Source: JAHRAW01 sp965212085
GTDB taxonomy: Bacteria; Pseudomonadota; Gammaproteobacteria; Arenicellales; Poriferihabitantaceae
NCBI GenBank assembly: GCA_965212085.1
Contig: OZ243042.1
Coordinates: 496,001-560,000 of the forward strand
Length of the DNA stretch: 64,000 nt
Reading direction: 5' to 3'
Shown here one piece after another: positions 19,901 through 31,900 of the stretch (position 1 is the first letter of the stretch; the number at the start of each line of letters is the position of its first letter). The position numbers and the translations under genes were made by a program. The notes beneath the pieces are model-generated. The model was not told the DNA's origin, ran no database searches, and saw only the letters and a program-made list of their open reading frames with translations.

Positions 19901-22900
19901 GTGTTGCCGGCTGCGTCTATGAGGAGGGGGGTGGCGGTGGCGGTGGTGCCGCCGGTAACGGCGGCCTCGTTGATGGTGATGGTGAAAGTCAGGGTAACGC
20001 TGTCGGGGCTGACGACGTCGGTGTCGGTGGCGGTGTAGGTGTATTCGGTGGCGGCCTGGGTCGCGGTCGGGGCGCCGCTCAAGATGCGGGTCATGCCGTC
20101 AAAGATCAGGCCGTCCGGCAAATTGCCCCCCGCGCTCGGGGCCAGGGCGTGGCGCGGCGTGCCTTCGCCGTCGGTGGCTTCCGGCAGGGTCAGGTCGGTG
20201 ATGGTGCGCCCGGCGATGAAGGTCTGATCGGGGATGGTGGCGTCGCCGAAAGTCGGTGCGCGATCGGTGGTGCGGATTAGTATGGTGAACTGTGTGCGCG
20301 CCCGGTCGCCGTCCCCCTCGTTGGAGTCGGCGTCCTGCACCCGATAGTCAAAGGTATGGGAGTGCTGCGCGGCATTAATGGGCACGGTGCCTTCAATAAC
20401 GCGGGTGGCGCGGTCAAACGCCAGCCCGAGTGCGCTGAGTGGCTGCGTTGTCAGTTGAAACACGGTGTAGCTCAGCGCGCCGTCTCCGCCACGGGCTGGC
20501 GGCAGGGTCAGGTTGACGGGGTCGCCGGGGAAGTGGAATTGCCTGGGGATGGTGGCGCCCGCGAAGGACGGCCTGGTGTCCGTGATGGCGATCATGAAGC
20601 CCAGGCTGGCGCTGTCGGGGTTGGAATCTGCGGTGTTCAGGCCGTCGTCGCTGTCGGTCACGGTGTAGGTGTATTCCCTGGCGGCCTGCACCGTGGTCGG
20701 GACGCCGCTCAAGACGCGCCTGGCGTTGTCAAAGCTCAGGCCGTCCGGCGGCAGGTCGCTTAGCCCCGGGACGCCGACCGGGACGAGGTCGTAGCGCAGC
20801 GTGCCGTTGCCGCCGCTGGCCGCCGGCAGGGTCAGGCTGACGGCCTCGCCGAGGTAGTAGCTTTGCGCGGCGATGGTGTCGCCGCCGAAAGTCGGCGTGG
20901 TGTCGGGGGCGTCGCCGATGATGGCGATGGTGAAACTCGCGGTGCCCGGGTCGCCGTCTTCGTCCGTGGCGGTGTATTGCGCGGTAACCGTGGCGGTGAA
21001 GGTCGGGGTGCCGGAAATCGTGCGCGTGGCGCCGTCAAAGCTCAAACCCGCCGCCCCGGTGAGCAAGAGGGTGTATGCCAGGTCGCCGTCTCCGCCGGTG
21101 GCCTGCGGCAGCACCACGGGGGTGATCCGCTCGCCGTGCGTGAACACCAGGTCGGCAAGGGTGACACCGCTGAAGGTCGGCATGCGGTCGCCGATGATGG
21201 TGATGCCGAAACGCAGCGTGGCTTGGTCGCTGGGGAGGTTCACGCCGTCGTCGTTGTCGGTTACGACGTAGGTGAAGGTGGCGCCCGCCGCCGTGTCCGG
21301 GGTGCCGCTCAAGATGCGCGTGGCGGCGGTGAAAGTCAGGCCGCTCGGCAGGGCCTCCCGGATGCCGTAGCGCAGTCTGCGGTTGCCGCCGGTGGCCGTG
21401 GGCAGGGTCAGGGGGGTGATGGTTTCGCCGACATCCCAGGTCTGGTCGCCAATGCTCGCGTCATCGGCGAACGCCGGGGTGAGATCCTCGGGCGCGACGG
21501 TGACGCTCGTGCTCTCATTAACTGACGTTTCCGCCCCGGCGGAATCCGTCAGCCGCCGCAGGAGCGGAAAGTACTCCGTCTGCCGCTCCACCGGCGGCAC
21601 CATCCAGGTGATGGTGAGCGTGGTGGCGGTGCGTGCGGTAATCGTGAACGTGCCAACTCCCTCAAATACCGCGGTAACCACGTCGCCGCGCGCGACGTCC
21701 GGGTCGCGGTAGGTCACCACAAAACTCCCCATCCCGCCGGTTAGCGGGCCGCTCACGATATGATCGCCCGAGTTCCGCTCCTCGTAGGCAACAAATACCG
21801 GCCAGTCGTTGACGCCGGTGATGGTGATGGTCACCGTGCCGGTGATGTCGTCTCCGCCGGAGTTGCCCGCCACGGCAAAGGTGTCCGAATCGCCGCCGCC
21901 GGGCGTTTCGCGCAGTTCATCGGCGCGGGCGTTGTCCAGGGTGTAGGTCCAGACGCCGCCGGCGTCAATGTCGAGTTCGCCGAAGTTGCCGTCGGTGGTT
22001 GCCGGCGTGAAGGTGGCGCCGGCTACGGCATTGCCGCCGGCATTCACCACCGTGGCGGTGCCGGTGGCGGTGGGCGTTCCGGGGGTTGATGTGCCGGCCT
22101 CAACCACGGTGCCGGCGAGGTTGCCGCCGATGGCGAGCGTATTCGGCACCACGGCGATGGTGAAGTCCGGGCCAAACGCCTGCTTGAATGTTGCGTCTGC
22201 AACGTTCAGTGCAATGGTGGTTGCCGGGGTAAGCGTGTCCGGGGTGCCGGAGATGATGAGCGTGTCCGCATCAAAGCTCAGACCCGAAATCATCGCAAGA
22301 TTGGGCACGACGTGGCGCAACGGGGGGGTGCCGCCGCTGGCCGCCGGCAGGGTCAGGGGGGTGATCGGGAGATTGACCGGGAATACCTGGTCCGGGAAAG
22401 TCGCGCCGCCGAAGCTCAGCGGCGGCGCGCTGATGGTGATGGTGAAGGTCAGGGTGTCGGCGTCGCTGTCGGCGGTATTGAGATCGTTGTCGGTAACCCG
22501 GTAGGTGTATTCGGTGGCGCCCTGCTCCGTGGCCGGGGTGCCGCTCAAGGTTCGCGTGGCGGGAGTGAAGGTCAAGCCGTCCGGCAGGGCCGGGGACGGG
22601 TCAATCGCGTACACCAGCCCGTTGTCACCGCCGGTGGCCGCCGGCAGGACCAGGTCGGTGATGGGGCTTTGGGCGGGGTAACTCAAGTCGTTGATGTCTT
22701 CCGTGCCGAAACTCGGCGGGGTGCCCGGCGCCGCCAGCATCGCCGTTACCGAAGCGGTGCCGGTGCTGGTGGCGAGGCCGTTGCCGTCGTCCGCGGTCAG
22801 GGTCAGCGTAACTTCGGCGTCCACGTTCACGGTCGGCGCGGTCCAGGTGGTGGCCGGGTCGGTGGCAACGGCAAAACTGCCCTGGTTCGGGGGGTCGGTG

Positions 22901-25900
22901 GTCCATTGGTAGGTCAGGCGCGCGGTTTCTCCGTCGTCCGCGTCTGTGGCGGCGGCATCCAGCGTCAGCGCCTCGCCCGTTGTCAGGGTTACGGCGTCCC
23001 CGGCTCCCGGCGCGCTGATGACCACCACCGGCTGGTCGTTGACGCCGGTAACCCGGATGATGACCTGGGCGGTGGCGGGCGTGTCGCCGTCATCGGCGGC
23101 GGTCACGGTAAAGGTGTCGTCCGCGACCTGGGCTTCTCTCAACCCCTGGGTGGCGGGCAGGGCGTTATCAAGGTTATAGCGCCACCCACCGGGAGTGAAA
23201 ATGTGGAAGGCGCCGTATAAGCCTTGAATCGGGTTGTCATTCGCCCGCCGCACGAAGCGGTCGTTGCCGTCTGGGTCGGCAATGGTCAGCGTGCCCCGCG
23301 CCCGGTCCTGGGAGTCGGGCGGGTCGGCGGGGGTGTCTTCAATCACCGGGGTTGTGTTCACGCGGTCGCCGCCGATGACCGCCGGCAAGTTCCCGGCGCG
23401 CAGCGTGAGGGTAACGCGGCTATCCACCGGCAGCGCGTTGAAGGTTGCGCGGATGGCGAACACCTCCTCCACCTCGGCATCGGAATCCAGCAAATCCCAG
23501 GCCGGCAGGTCGTAATCGGGCGTGTAGGTCCAGACGCCGGCGGCGGTGATGGCGAAGGTTCCGTAGGCGCTGGCGGCGGCGGGGTCGGACAACGCAAAGG
23601 TGGCGCCGTCAATGGACGTGCCGTCCGCTTCCACGCCGCGCAGCGCGAAGCTGACCGCCGCGTCCGTATCCTCGGCGAAGGTCGCGGCGGCGGTGCCGGT
23701 GATGCGGTCAAGCACGGGCGGCGTCACCACCTCAATGGTGAACATCAGGGCGGCGGCGTCAGTGCCGGCGTTATTGGCGTCGTCGTCCGTGACCGTATAG
23801 GTGTACGCGGTGGCGTCCTGCTCCGTGGCCGGGGCGCCGCGCAACGTGCGGGCGCTCCCAACGAACGTCAGGCCGTCCGGCAGGGCCGGGGTAACGGCGT
23901 AGCCCAGCGGCGGGTTGCCGCCGGTGGCCTCGGGCAGAACCAGGTCGGGGATGGCAAGCCCGGCGAAGTAACGCAGGGCGTCAATGGCCTCGCCGGCGGC
24001 GAACGCCGGCGCGGTGTCGGGCGCCAGCACCTCAAGCATGAAGGTCAGGCTGACGCGGTCGGGGGTGGAATCGTCGCTGTTAAACCCGTCGTCGCTGTCG
24101 GTGTAGGTGAAGGTGTATTGCGTGGCCTCGCTTGGCACGGTCGGCGTGCCCTCCAGCCGCGGGCCGTTGGGATTGCCGATGAGCCGCAACCCGGCCGGCA
24201 GGGGCGGGTCAATGCCGACGGTCAGGGGGCCGTTGCCGCCAGTGGCCACGGGCAGGCTTAGAGCAGTTATTTGCTCGTTGACCGGGTAACGCTGGGCGTC
24301 AATGGCCGCGCCGGCGGCAAAGGCCGGCGCGGTGTCCGGCGGCGGCTCCACCACCTCAATGGTGAACTTCAGGCTGGCGCTTTCGCGATCGAAATTGGGG
24401 CTGTTAACCCCGTTGTCGCTGTCGGTAACGGTGTAGGTGTATTCGGTTTCCGGGCTTCCCTCGGTCGGTGTGCCGCGCACAAACGGGTTGCCGCCGGGAT
24501 TGAGGAAGAATATCAACCCGGCCGGCAGGTCCGGGGTCAGGGTGTAGTTCAGGGAACCGTTGCCGCCGGTGGCCACCGGCAGGGTCAGATTGGCGATGCT
24601 CTCGTTGATCCGGTAACGCTGGGCGGCGACGACTTCGGTAAAGGCCGGCGTGCTGTCCGGCGGCGTTGACCGTATCTCAATGGTGAAGTGCAGGGTGTGC
24701 CGGTCACGGTCGGAGGTGTTGGCGTCGTCGTCCAGGACGGTGTAGGTGTAGGCGGTGGGGGCCTGCGCTGTGCCCAGGCTCGGGGCGCCGCTGATCGTGC
24801 GCCCGCTAAAGCTCAGGCCGACCGGCAGGGCCGGGGCGATGTGGTAGCTCAACGGCGGGTTGCCGCCGCCGGCCGCCGGCAGGACCACGGGGTTTTCGCC
24901 GGCCCTTTCAAACCACAGCAGGGCGCCAATGGTCGCATCGGCGGCGAACGCCGGCGCGGTGTCGGGCGCTATCACCCGAAGGTTGAAGAACAGGCTGGCG
25001 CTGTCGGGCATGTCATCGGCGCTGTTCACGCCGTCGTCGCTGTCGGTAACGGTGTAGGCGTACCGCGCGTTGGCACTCAACCCCTGCGGCGCGCCGCGCA
25101 GCCTCGGGCTGTTGGGATCGGAGACGAACTCCACCCCGGCCGGCAGGGGCGGCGTAATGGTGTAGGTCAGCGCGCCGTTGCCGCCGCCGGCCCGCGGCAG
25201 GGGGAGGAAGGAGAACCTCACGCCGGCGTAGTACGTCTGGTCGGGGATGGTGGCGCCGGCGGCGAAGCTTGGGGATATATCCCGCCACACCGCCAGCACT
25301 TCAAGCCGGAAGCGCAGGGTGATACGGTCGGGCGTACTATCGGTGCTGACCACCCCGTCATCGCTGTCGGTAACGGCGTAGGTATAGTCTGTGAAATCCT
25401 GCGCCTCGGTCGGCGTGCCGGTCAGCCTCGGGTTGTTGGGATTGGGAATGAAGGTCAACCCCCGTGGCAGGGCCGGGTCAATGCGGACGGTCAGCATGCC
25501 GTTGCCGCCGGTGGCATCGGGCAGGTGGACGGTGCCGATGTCCTGGTTGAGGCCGTAACTCTGATCGGGAATGGTCGCGCCGTCAAAGGTCGGGATGGTG
25601 TCTTGCGGCGTACTTCCCACGCTAATTTGAAACTTCAAACTGACGCTGTCGGGGGTGGAATCAATGCTGTTTATCCCGTCGTCGCTGTCGGTGGCGGTGT
25701 AGGTGTATTCCCTGGCGGCGCTCACCTCGGTCGGCGTGCCATCCAGCCGTGGGATGAGCGTACCGAAACCGCCGTCGAGCCTCACCCCCTGGGGCAGGGC
25801 CGGGCTGATGGTGTAGCGCAGCGTGCCGTTGCCGCCGGAGGCCTCCGGCAGGAATAAGAAGTCGGTGCCTCGGAGGACTTGCATGCCAACGCCGAAAAAC

Positions 25901-28900
25901 TGGTCATCAATGCGCGCGTCCGGGGCGAAGGCCGGCGCCACGTCCGGCGGCGCCGACGCTGAAAGGGTGAATGGCAGGCTGACGCTGTCGGGGGTGGAAT
26001 CAGTGCTGTTTATCCCGTCGTCGCTGTCGGTAACGGTGTAGGTATAGGTGGTGGGGGGCTGCGACGCGGTCGGCGTGCCCTGCAGCCTCGGGTTGTTGGG
26101 ATTGGGGGTGAAAGTCAACCCGTTCGGCAGCGCCGGGCTGACCGAGTAGCGCAGCGCGCCGTTGCCGCCGGTGGCCCGAGGCAGGCGCATTTCGGTGATT
26201 TCCATGCCGAGGAAGAGATGCCGATGGTCAATGCGCGCGTCTTCGGCAAAGGCCGGCGAGACGTCCGGCGGCGGCGTTACCTCAAGGGTGAAGGTCAGGC
26301 TGACGCTGTCGGGTATGTCATCGGCGCTGTTCAGGCCGTCGTCGCTGTCGGTCACGGTGTAGGTGTATTCCATGGCGGCGCGCGCTTCGCTCGGCGTGCC
26401 GCGCAGCCTCGGGCGGTTGGGATTGGGGACGAACTCCACCCCGGCCGGCAGGGGCGGGGTAATGGTGTAGGTCAGCGCGCCGTTGCCGCCGGTGGCCTGC
26501 GGCAGGAGGAAGAAAGAGAACTCCACGCCAACCACGTAACTCCTGGGGGTGATGGCCGCGTCTTCGGCAAAGGCCGGCGAGACGTCCGGCGGCAGCGTTA
26601 CCTCAAGGGTGAACGGCAGGCTGACGCTGTCGGGTATGTCATCGGCGCTGTTCAGGCCGTCGTCGCTGTCGGTAACGGTGTAGGTGTATTCCATGGCGTC
26701 GCGCGCTTCGCTCGGCGTGCCGCGCAGCCTCGGGGCGTTGGGGTCGGAGACGAACTCCACCCCGGCCGGCAGGGGCGGGGTAATGGTGTAGGTCAGCGCG
26801 CCGTTGCCGCCGGTGGCCTGCGGCAGGGGGAAGAAAGAGAACCTCACGCCAACCACGTAACTCCTGGGGGCGATGGCCGCGCTATCGGCAAAGGCCGGCG
26901 AGACGTCCGGCGGCGTCGGCACCGTAACGGTGAAGGTTGCCGAGGCGGTGTCGGCGGGGGTGGTGTTGAGGTCGGCGTCCGACGCGCTGTAGGTGTAGGT
27001 GGTGGTCTCGCTCAACGCGGTCGGCGTGCCGGTCAGCCTCGGGTTGTTGGGATTGGGAATGAAGGTCAACCCCCGTGGCAGGGCCGGGTCAATGCGGACG
27101 GTCAGCATGCCGTTGCCGCCGGTGGCATCGGGCAGGTGGACGGTGCCGATGTCGGCGCCGATGAAGTACGTCTGGTCGCCGATGATCGCGCCGTCAAAGG
27201 CCGGTACGCGATTGGTTACAATGGCGAGGTCAATGTCCGCATCGCCGGTGAGTTCGCCGTCGCTCACCTCCAGCGTCAGGCGCACGCTGGCGCCGCCGGA
27301 CGCCGCCGCCGGGGTCCAGGTGGTTGCGGTTGCGGTGGCATCGGCAAAACTGCCCGCGTCCGGCGGGGCGGCGCTCCAGGCGTAACTCAATATGTCGCCG
27401 TCCACGTCGCCGCCCTCGCCCCTCAATGCCAGCGGATGCCCGGTTACGATCAGCGGCAGCGGCGCGGCCGGTTCAAGGATGCGCGCGGTGGGCGCGTCGT
27501 TGACGCCGATGACGGTGATGGTAACGACGCCGGCGGTTACGCCGGCGGCCTCCGGCGCAACCGCGAATTCATCCATGACCTCCTCGTTGGGGCGCAGCGC
27601 GTGCACCGCCGGCAGGTCGTTGTTCAGCGTGAACGTCCACTCGGCGGCGCCTTGAACCACCTGGAAACGGCCGTAGGTACCAGCCCGGTCAACGGCGTTC
27701 AACGGATGCGACGCGCTGCCGGATACGATGACCACGGAAGCGCCGCCCGCGGTGATGCTGCCGCTCAACTCGCCGCCGAGGGTCTCGGTCGCACGCGCCT
27801 CCTCGACGGTGACGCGGTCCTCGGCGGTGGCGCCGTTCTCATCGGTCACCCGCAGGATCAGCGCGTACTCCGTCCCGCGCCCCCGGTCGCCCACGCTCCA
27901 GATGGTGGCGCGCGCGCGGCGGTCGGCGAAACTGCCGCCGCCGGCCACCGGGTTGACGCGCCAGTGGTAGCTCAGCGTATCCGCTTCCCCGGTGTCCGCG
28001 TCCGTGACCGTGCCTTCAACGTTGACCGGCGAACCGGACGGCGCCACGGCGCGGTTCGCGGTAACGGCGACGGTCGGCTCCTCGTTGGCGCCGATGATCT
28101 CAATGACCAGCGTGGCGTCTGGATAGACGTCGGTGGAGTCGGTGGTGATGGTGAAGGTTTCGCGCAGCGAGCGGCCCTGGGGAAGGGCGACCACGCGCGC
28201 GTTGGCGGGCGCCACCGCGTAGGCCCAGGCGGTGGCGTCGCCCGCCGCTTCGTTGCTCAAGGTCAGCGTGCCGCCGTGGGCGCCGGTCAGGGGAGCGGCA
28301 ACGAACGCGCCGGCGCCGGCGGCATGATCGCCGTTGGCAAACCGCAGGCTCAAGCGGCCGTTAGCCGCGCTCTCGCCGGCGGCCAGGGACACCCGCGCGT
28401 AGAGGTCGCCGCCGATGAAGCGCGACCCGGCGACCGGGTCGGCGGCGGAGGCCGGCACGATCATGATGGTGAAGGTCATCGTGGCGGCGTCGCCGTTGCT
28501 GTCGGTGGCCAGGTAGGTGAAGGCGCGCGGCGCGCTCAGCATCGCCGTCGGCGTGCCGCGCAGTTCCCTGGCGTCGGCGTTAAAGCTCAGGCCCAACGGC
28601 AGGGCCGGCGTTACGCGGTAGCGCAGTTCGCCGTCGCCGCCGCGCGCCGCCGGCAGGGGCGCGGCGTCAACCGCCTGGCCGACCTTGAACAAGTAGGCGG
28701 GGGGCGCGAAGTCGGTGCCGAAAGCCGGCGCCGAGTCGGCGTTCAGCGTTACCACGGCTTCGTCGGAGGCGCCGAACGAGTCCAGCACCCGCAGCCGCAG
28801 CGCGTAGGTGACCTCCCGCATCTCGGCGGGCGCGGTCCAGGTGGTGTCCGGGCTGTTGCGGTCGGCGAAGGCGCCGGCCGCCGGGTCTGCGGTCCAGGTG

Positions 28901-31900
28901 TAGCCCAGGCGTTCGCGCGCCGGGTCGTCGGCATCGCTGGCGGCGCCGCGCAACTCAACCACGTCTCCGGCGCGCACCACCACCTGGCCGGCGCGCGCCG
29001 TAACGATGGGCGGGTCGTTGGCGCCGTTCAGCTCAAAAGTGATGTCCGCCGAACCGTACAACGGCGAGAGCGGCCTGATGGTGAAGACATCGGCGGCCTG
29101 TTCGCCGTCCAGCAGGGCCTGGGTCGCCGGGCGGTTGATGTCCTGGGTGTAACGCCAGTTGCCCGCGGCGTCCACAATGGCGAAGACGCCGAAGTCGCCT
29201 TCCAGGGTTTCGGGTGCCCAGGCGGTGGCGGGATCAATGCCCAGCAGCGCGGCGTTCTCCAACGTCTCCCGGCGTTCTATCACGGCTCCCTGGTCTTCGC
29301 CCAGGACGAAAAACCGGTTGCCGGTGGTGGATTCCGCCAACCCACGGGTCTGGACGCGCACGATGCCGACCTCCGCCGGCGTGCCGCCGGCGAGCGCCTG
29401 CACGGTGTAGTCATTGCTGTGGACGTCACCGGGATTCAGCGCCTGATAGACCCGGTCGTTCGCCTTCGGCGTGTACGTCCAGCCGCCGTTGGCCTGCAAA
29501 GCGAAGGCGCCGAAATCGTCCTCCTGCTGCTGCGCCATGAACGACTCAAAGCCATCCGGGACGGCCAGCGTGCGGGCGATTGAAGCGGGCGCTCCCGCAG
29601 TCGGGCGGGTCTCAACAAGGCCGAGGAAATCCAGGATGGCGGCGCTTCCCGGTGTTATCGGACGAATCGTAATTCTCTGCGTGTGGGTGAAACCCGCGAA
29701 GCGCTGCGGATCGACCACCTCCAGCGACAGGATGACCTCGACCGGCTCGACCACCGAGGGCGCGACCCAGGTGGTTTGCGGTGCGAGACGGTTGGTGAAC
29801 ACGCCCACGTCCGCCGGGCTGGTATTCCAGCGGTAGAACAACCGCTCCTGGTCGCCGGCGTCCGGGTCCGTGGCGCTGCCGGAAACCGCGTGCGTCTCGC
29901 CCGAAGCCGATTCCAAAGGCATGGTCGGATCCGGCGCGGTGATGGTGACCGTGGGCGCGTCGTTGACGCCGGTCACGGTGATGCGAATGAAGTCGCCGGG
30001 CGTCGTGGTCAGGTAGTTGCCGGTGGCCGAGTCAAGACCGGCCTGCACGCCGAAGGCATCCTCGGCGGTCTCGCCGAGGGGCAAGGCGTCGGTCGCGGCG
30101 GCGGCGTTGTTCAGGGTGTACGTCCAGGCGCCGTTGGCGGCGACGGCGAGGTCACCGTACCTGCCGTTCAGGGTCTGTACGCGGAAACCCGCACCGATGC
30201 CCGCGGGCACGTTGACGTAGCTCAGCGCGCCGCGCGCCGTATCATCGTCCGCCGGGGAGCCGTTCTCGGTAACCGCGCCGGTGCGCGCGCCGAGGATGAC
30301 CGCGGGCGCGGGCGTAACCTCAATCATCGCCGAAGCCTCGCCGGTGGCGTTGTGCGCGTCTCTGACCACCAGTCGCAGGGTAACCATGCCGGCCCCGGAA
30401 GGCGCGGTCCAGACCGGGCGCGGCGCGCCGGCGTCGTCAAAGGCGCCGGCGTTCGCCGGGTCGGTGCGCCACCGGTATTGCAGGCTCGCGGTTTCTCCGA
30501 GATCCACGTCGCTGCTGCCGCCGCCGTCCAGCGTTACCGGAAGGCCGCCCGCCAGCGACGCGGGCGCGCCGCTGATGGCCGCCACGGGCGCGTCGTTCTG
30601 GCCAATGATGGTGATATTCACGAACGCATCGGTTATGCGCCGGTTCTCGGTCACGAGGCGGAACTGGTCCACCACCCGCCGGCCCTCGGTCAACTCCTGG
30701 ACGTTGCGCTGGTTCGGCACGGCGGGGTTGTAGCGCAGCGTGTAGTCCCATTGGTTCGCGCCCAGTACCCCCCGGTTTGCCCGCCAGCGGCCAAATCGCA
30801 GGTTCGCGAATCGGTCCCGCAAGTCGTGGGACACGGTGCCGCGGACGGTGGCGGTGGCGGTACTCTCAATATCATTCTCCATCAAAGTGCCGCTGAGTTC
30901 ACCGCTCAATACGCCGTCTGGCTCAATCTCCGTGAATCGGATGCGGCCGGTCCTTCCGGTGCCCTGTTCGTCCTCCGCCCGCACGCTCAAGTCGTAGATG
31001 GTTCCGGGTCCGCGGTCGCCGACGATCCAGGTTACCTGCGACCCATCCGGTTGGTTGAAGATAAAAAAGCCGTTGGCCGCCGGGAACACGCCCCATCGGT
31101 ACACGAGACGGTCTCCCTGGTCCGGATCACTGAAGCCCGCGGGCCGCAGGATAATCCGTTCGCCCGCCGCCGCCAGTTGGCCGCCGTTAACCCTGGGGTC
31201 AAAGGCGCCGATGATGATTCGCCCGTTGTTGCTCACCGGCCGGTCGTTAATCCCGACCACCTCAACGACCAGCGTGGCGGCGGGATACAAATCCGGGGCG
31301 TCGGTGGTGATGGTGAAGGTCTCGCGCTCCCTTTGGCCTCCGCGCAGGGCGATGACGTTCTGCGCTTCGTGGTTGAGTACGTAGCGCCAGATGATGACCG
31401 TGCCCGCCGGGTTTCCCAGGGTCAGGGTCAGGGTTCCGTAGTTGCCATCCTGGGAGTCGCTGACGAATGTGTTGCCGGTGGCCGCCCGGCCGGTGGCGAG
31501 AACCAGGGACAACCCGCCGCCGGTCTCGCGCTCGCCGGCATTCGGGGTTACGACGCCGAACAGGTCGCCGCCGATGAAGCGCGAACCCGGTGCGGGCGCG
31601 ACGGCGGTGGACGCCACGATGCGGATGCCGAACGCCAGCGTGGCGGTATCGCCGTTGTCGTCGGTGGCGGCGTAGGTCCAGGTGCGTTCGTCCGACTCCG
31701 CCAGCACCGCCCGCGGCGTGCCGGCCAGGCGGCGGGTGGCGGCGTCAAAACTCAAGCCCGCCGGCAGCGCCGGCGTGATGCCGTAGCGCAGCGCGCCGTC
31801 ACCGCCGCGCGCCGCCGGCAGGGGGGCGGCCTCAACCGCCATCCCCACCTGGAACACATATACCGGCGGCGCGTGGTCGGTGCCGAACACCGGCGCCGAG

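Noticed and set aside
16240..27000. Regular direct repeats that might suggest a CRISPR array
   Set aside because: Repeat units are 100-600 bases, coding, in frame and without constant-length unique spacers.
26218..29583. Plus-strand open frame of 1121 codons
   Set aside because: Antisense shadow of the giant gene, with Arg/Gly/His-rich low-complexity product and no family signature.
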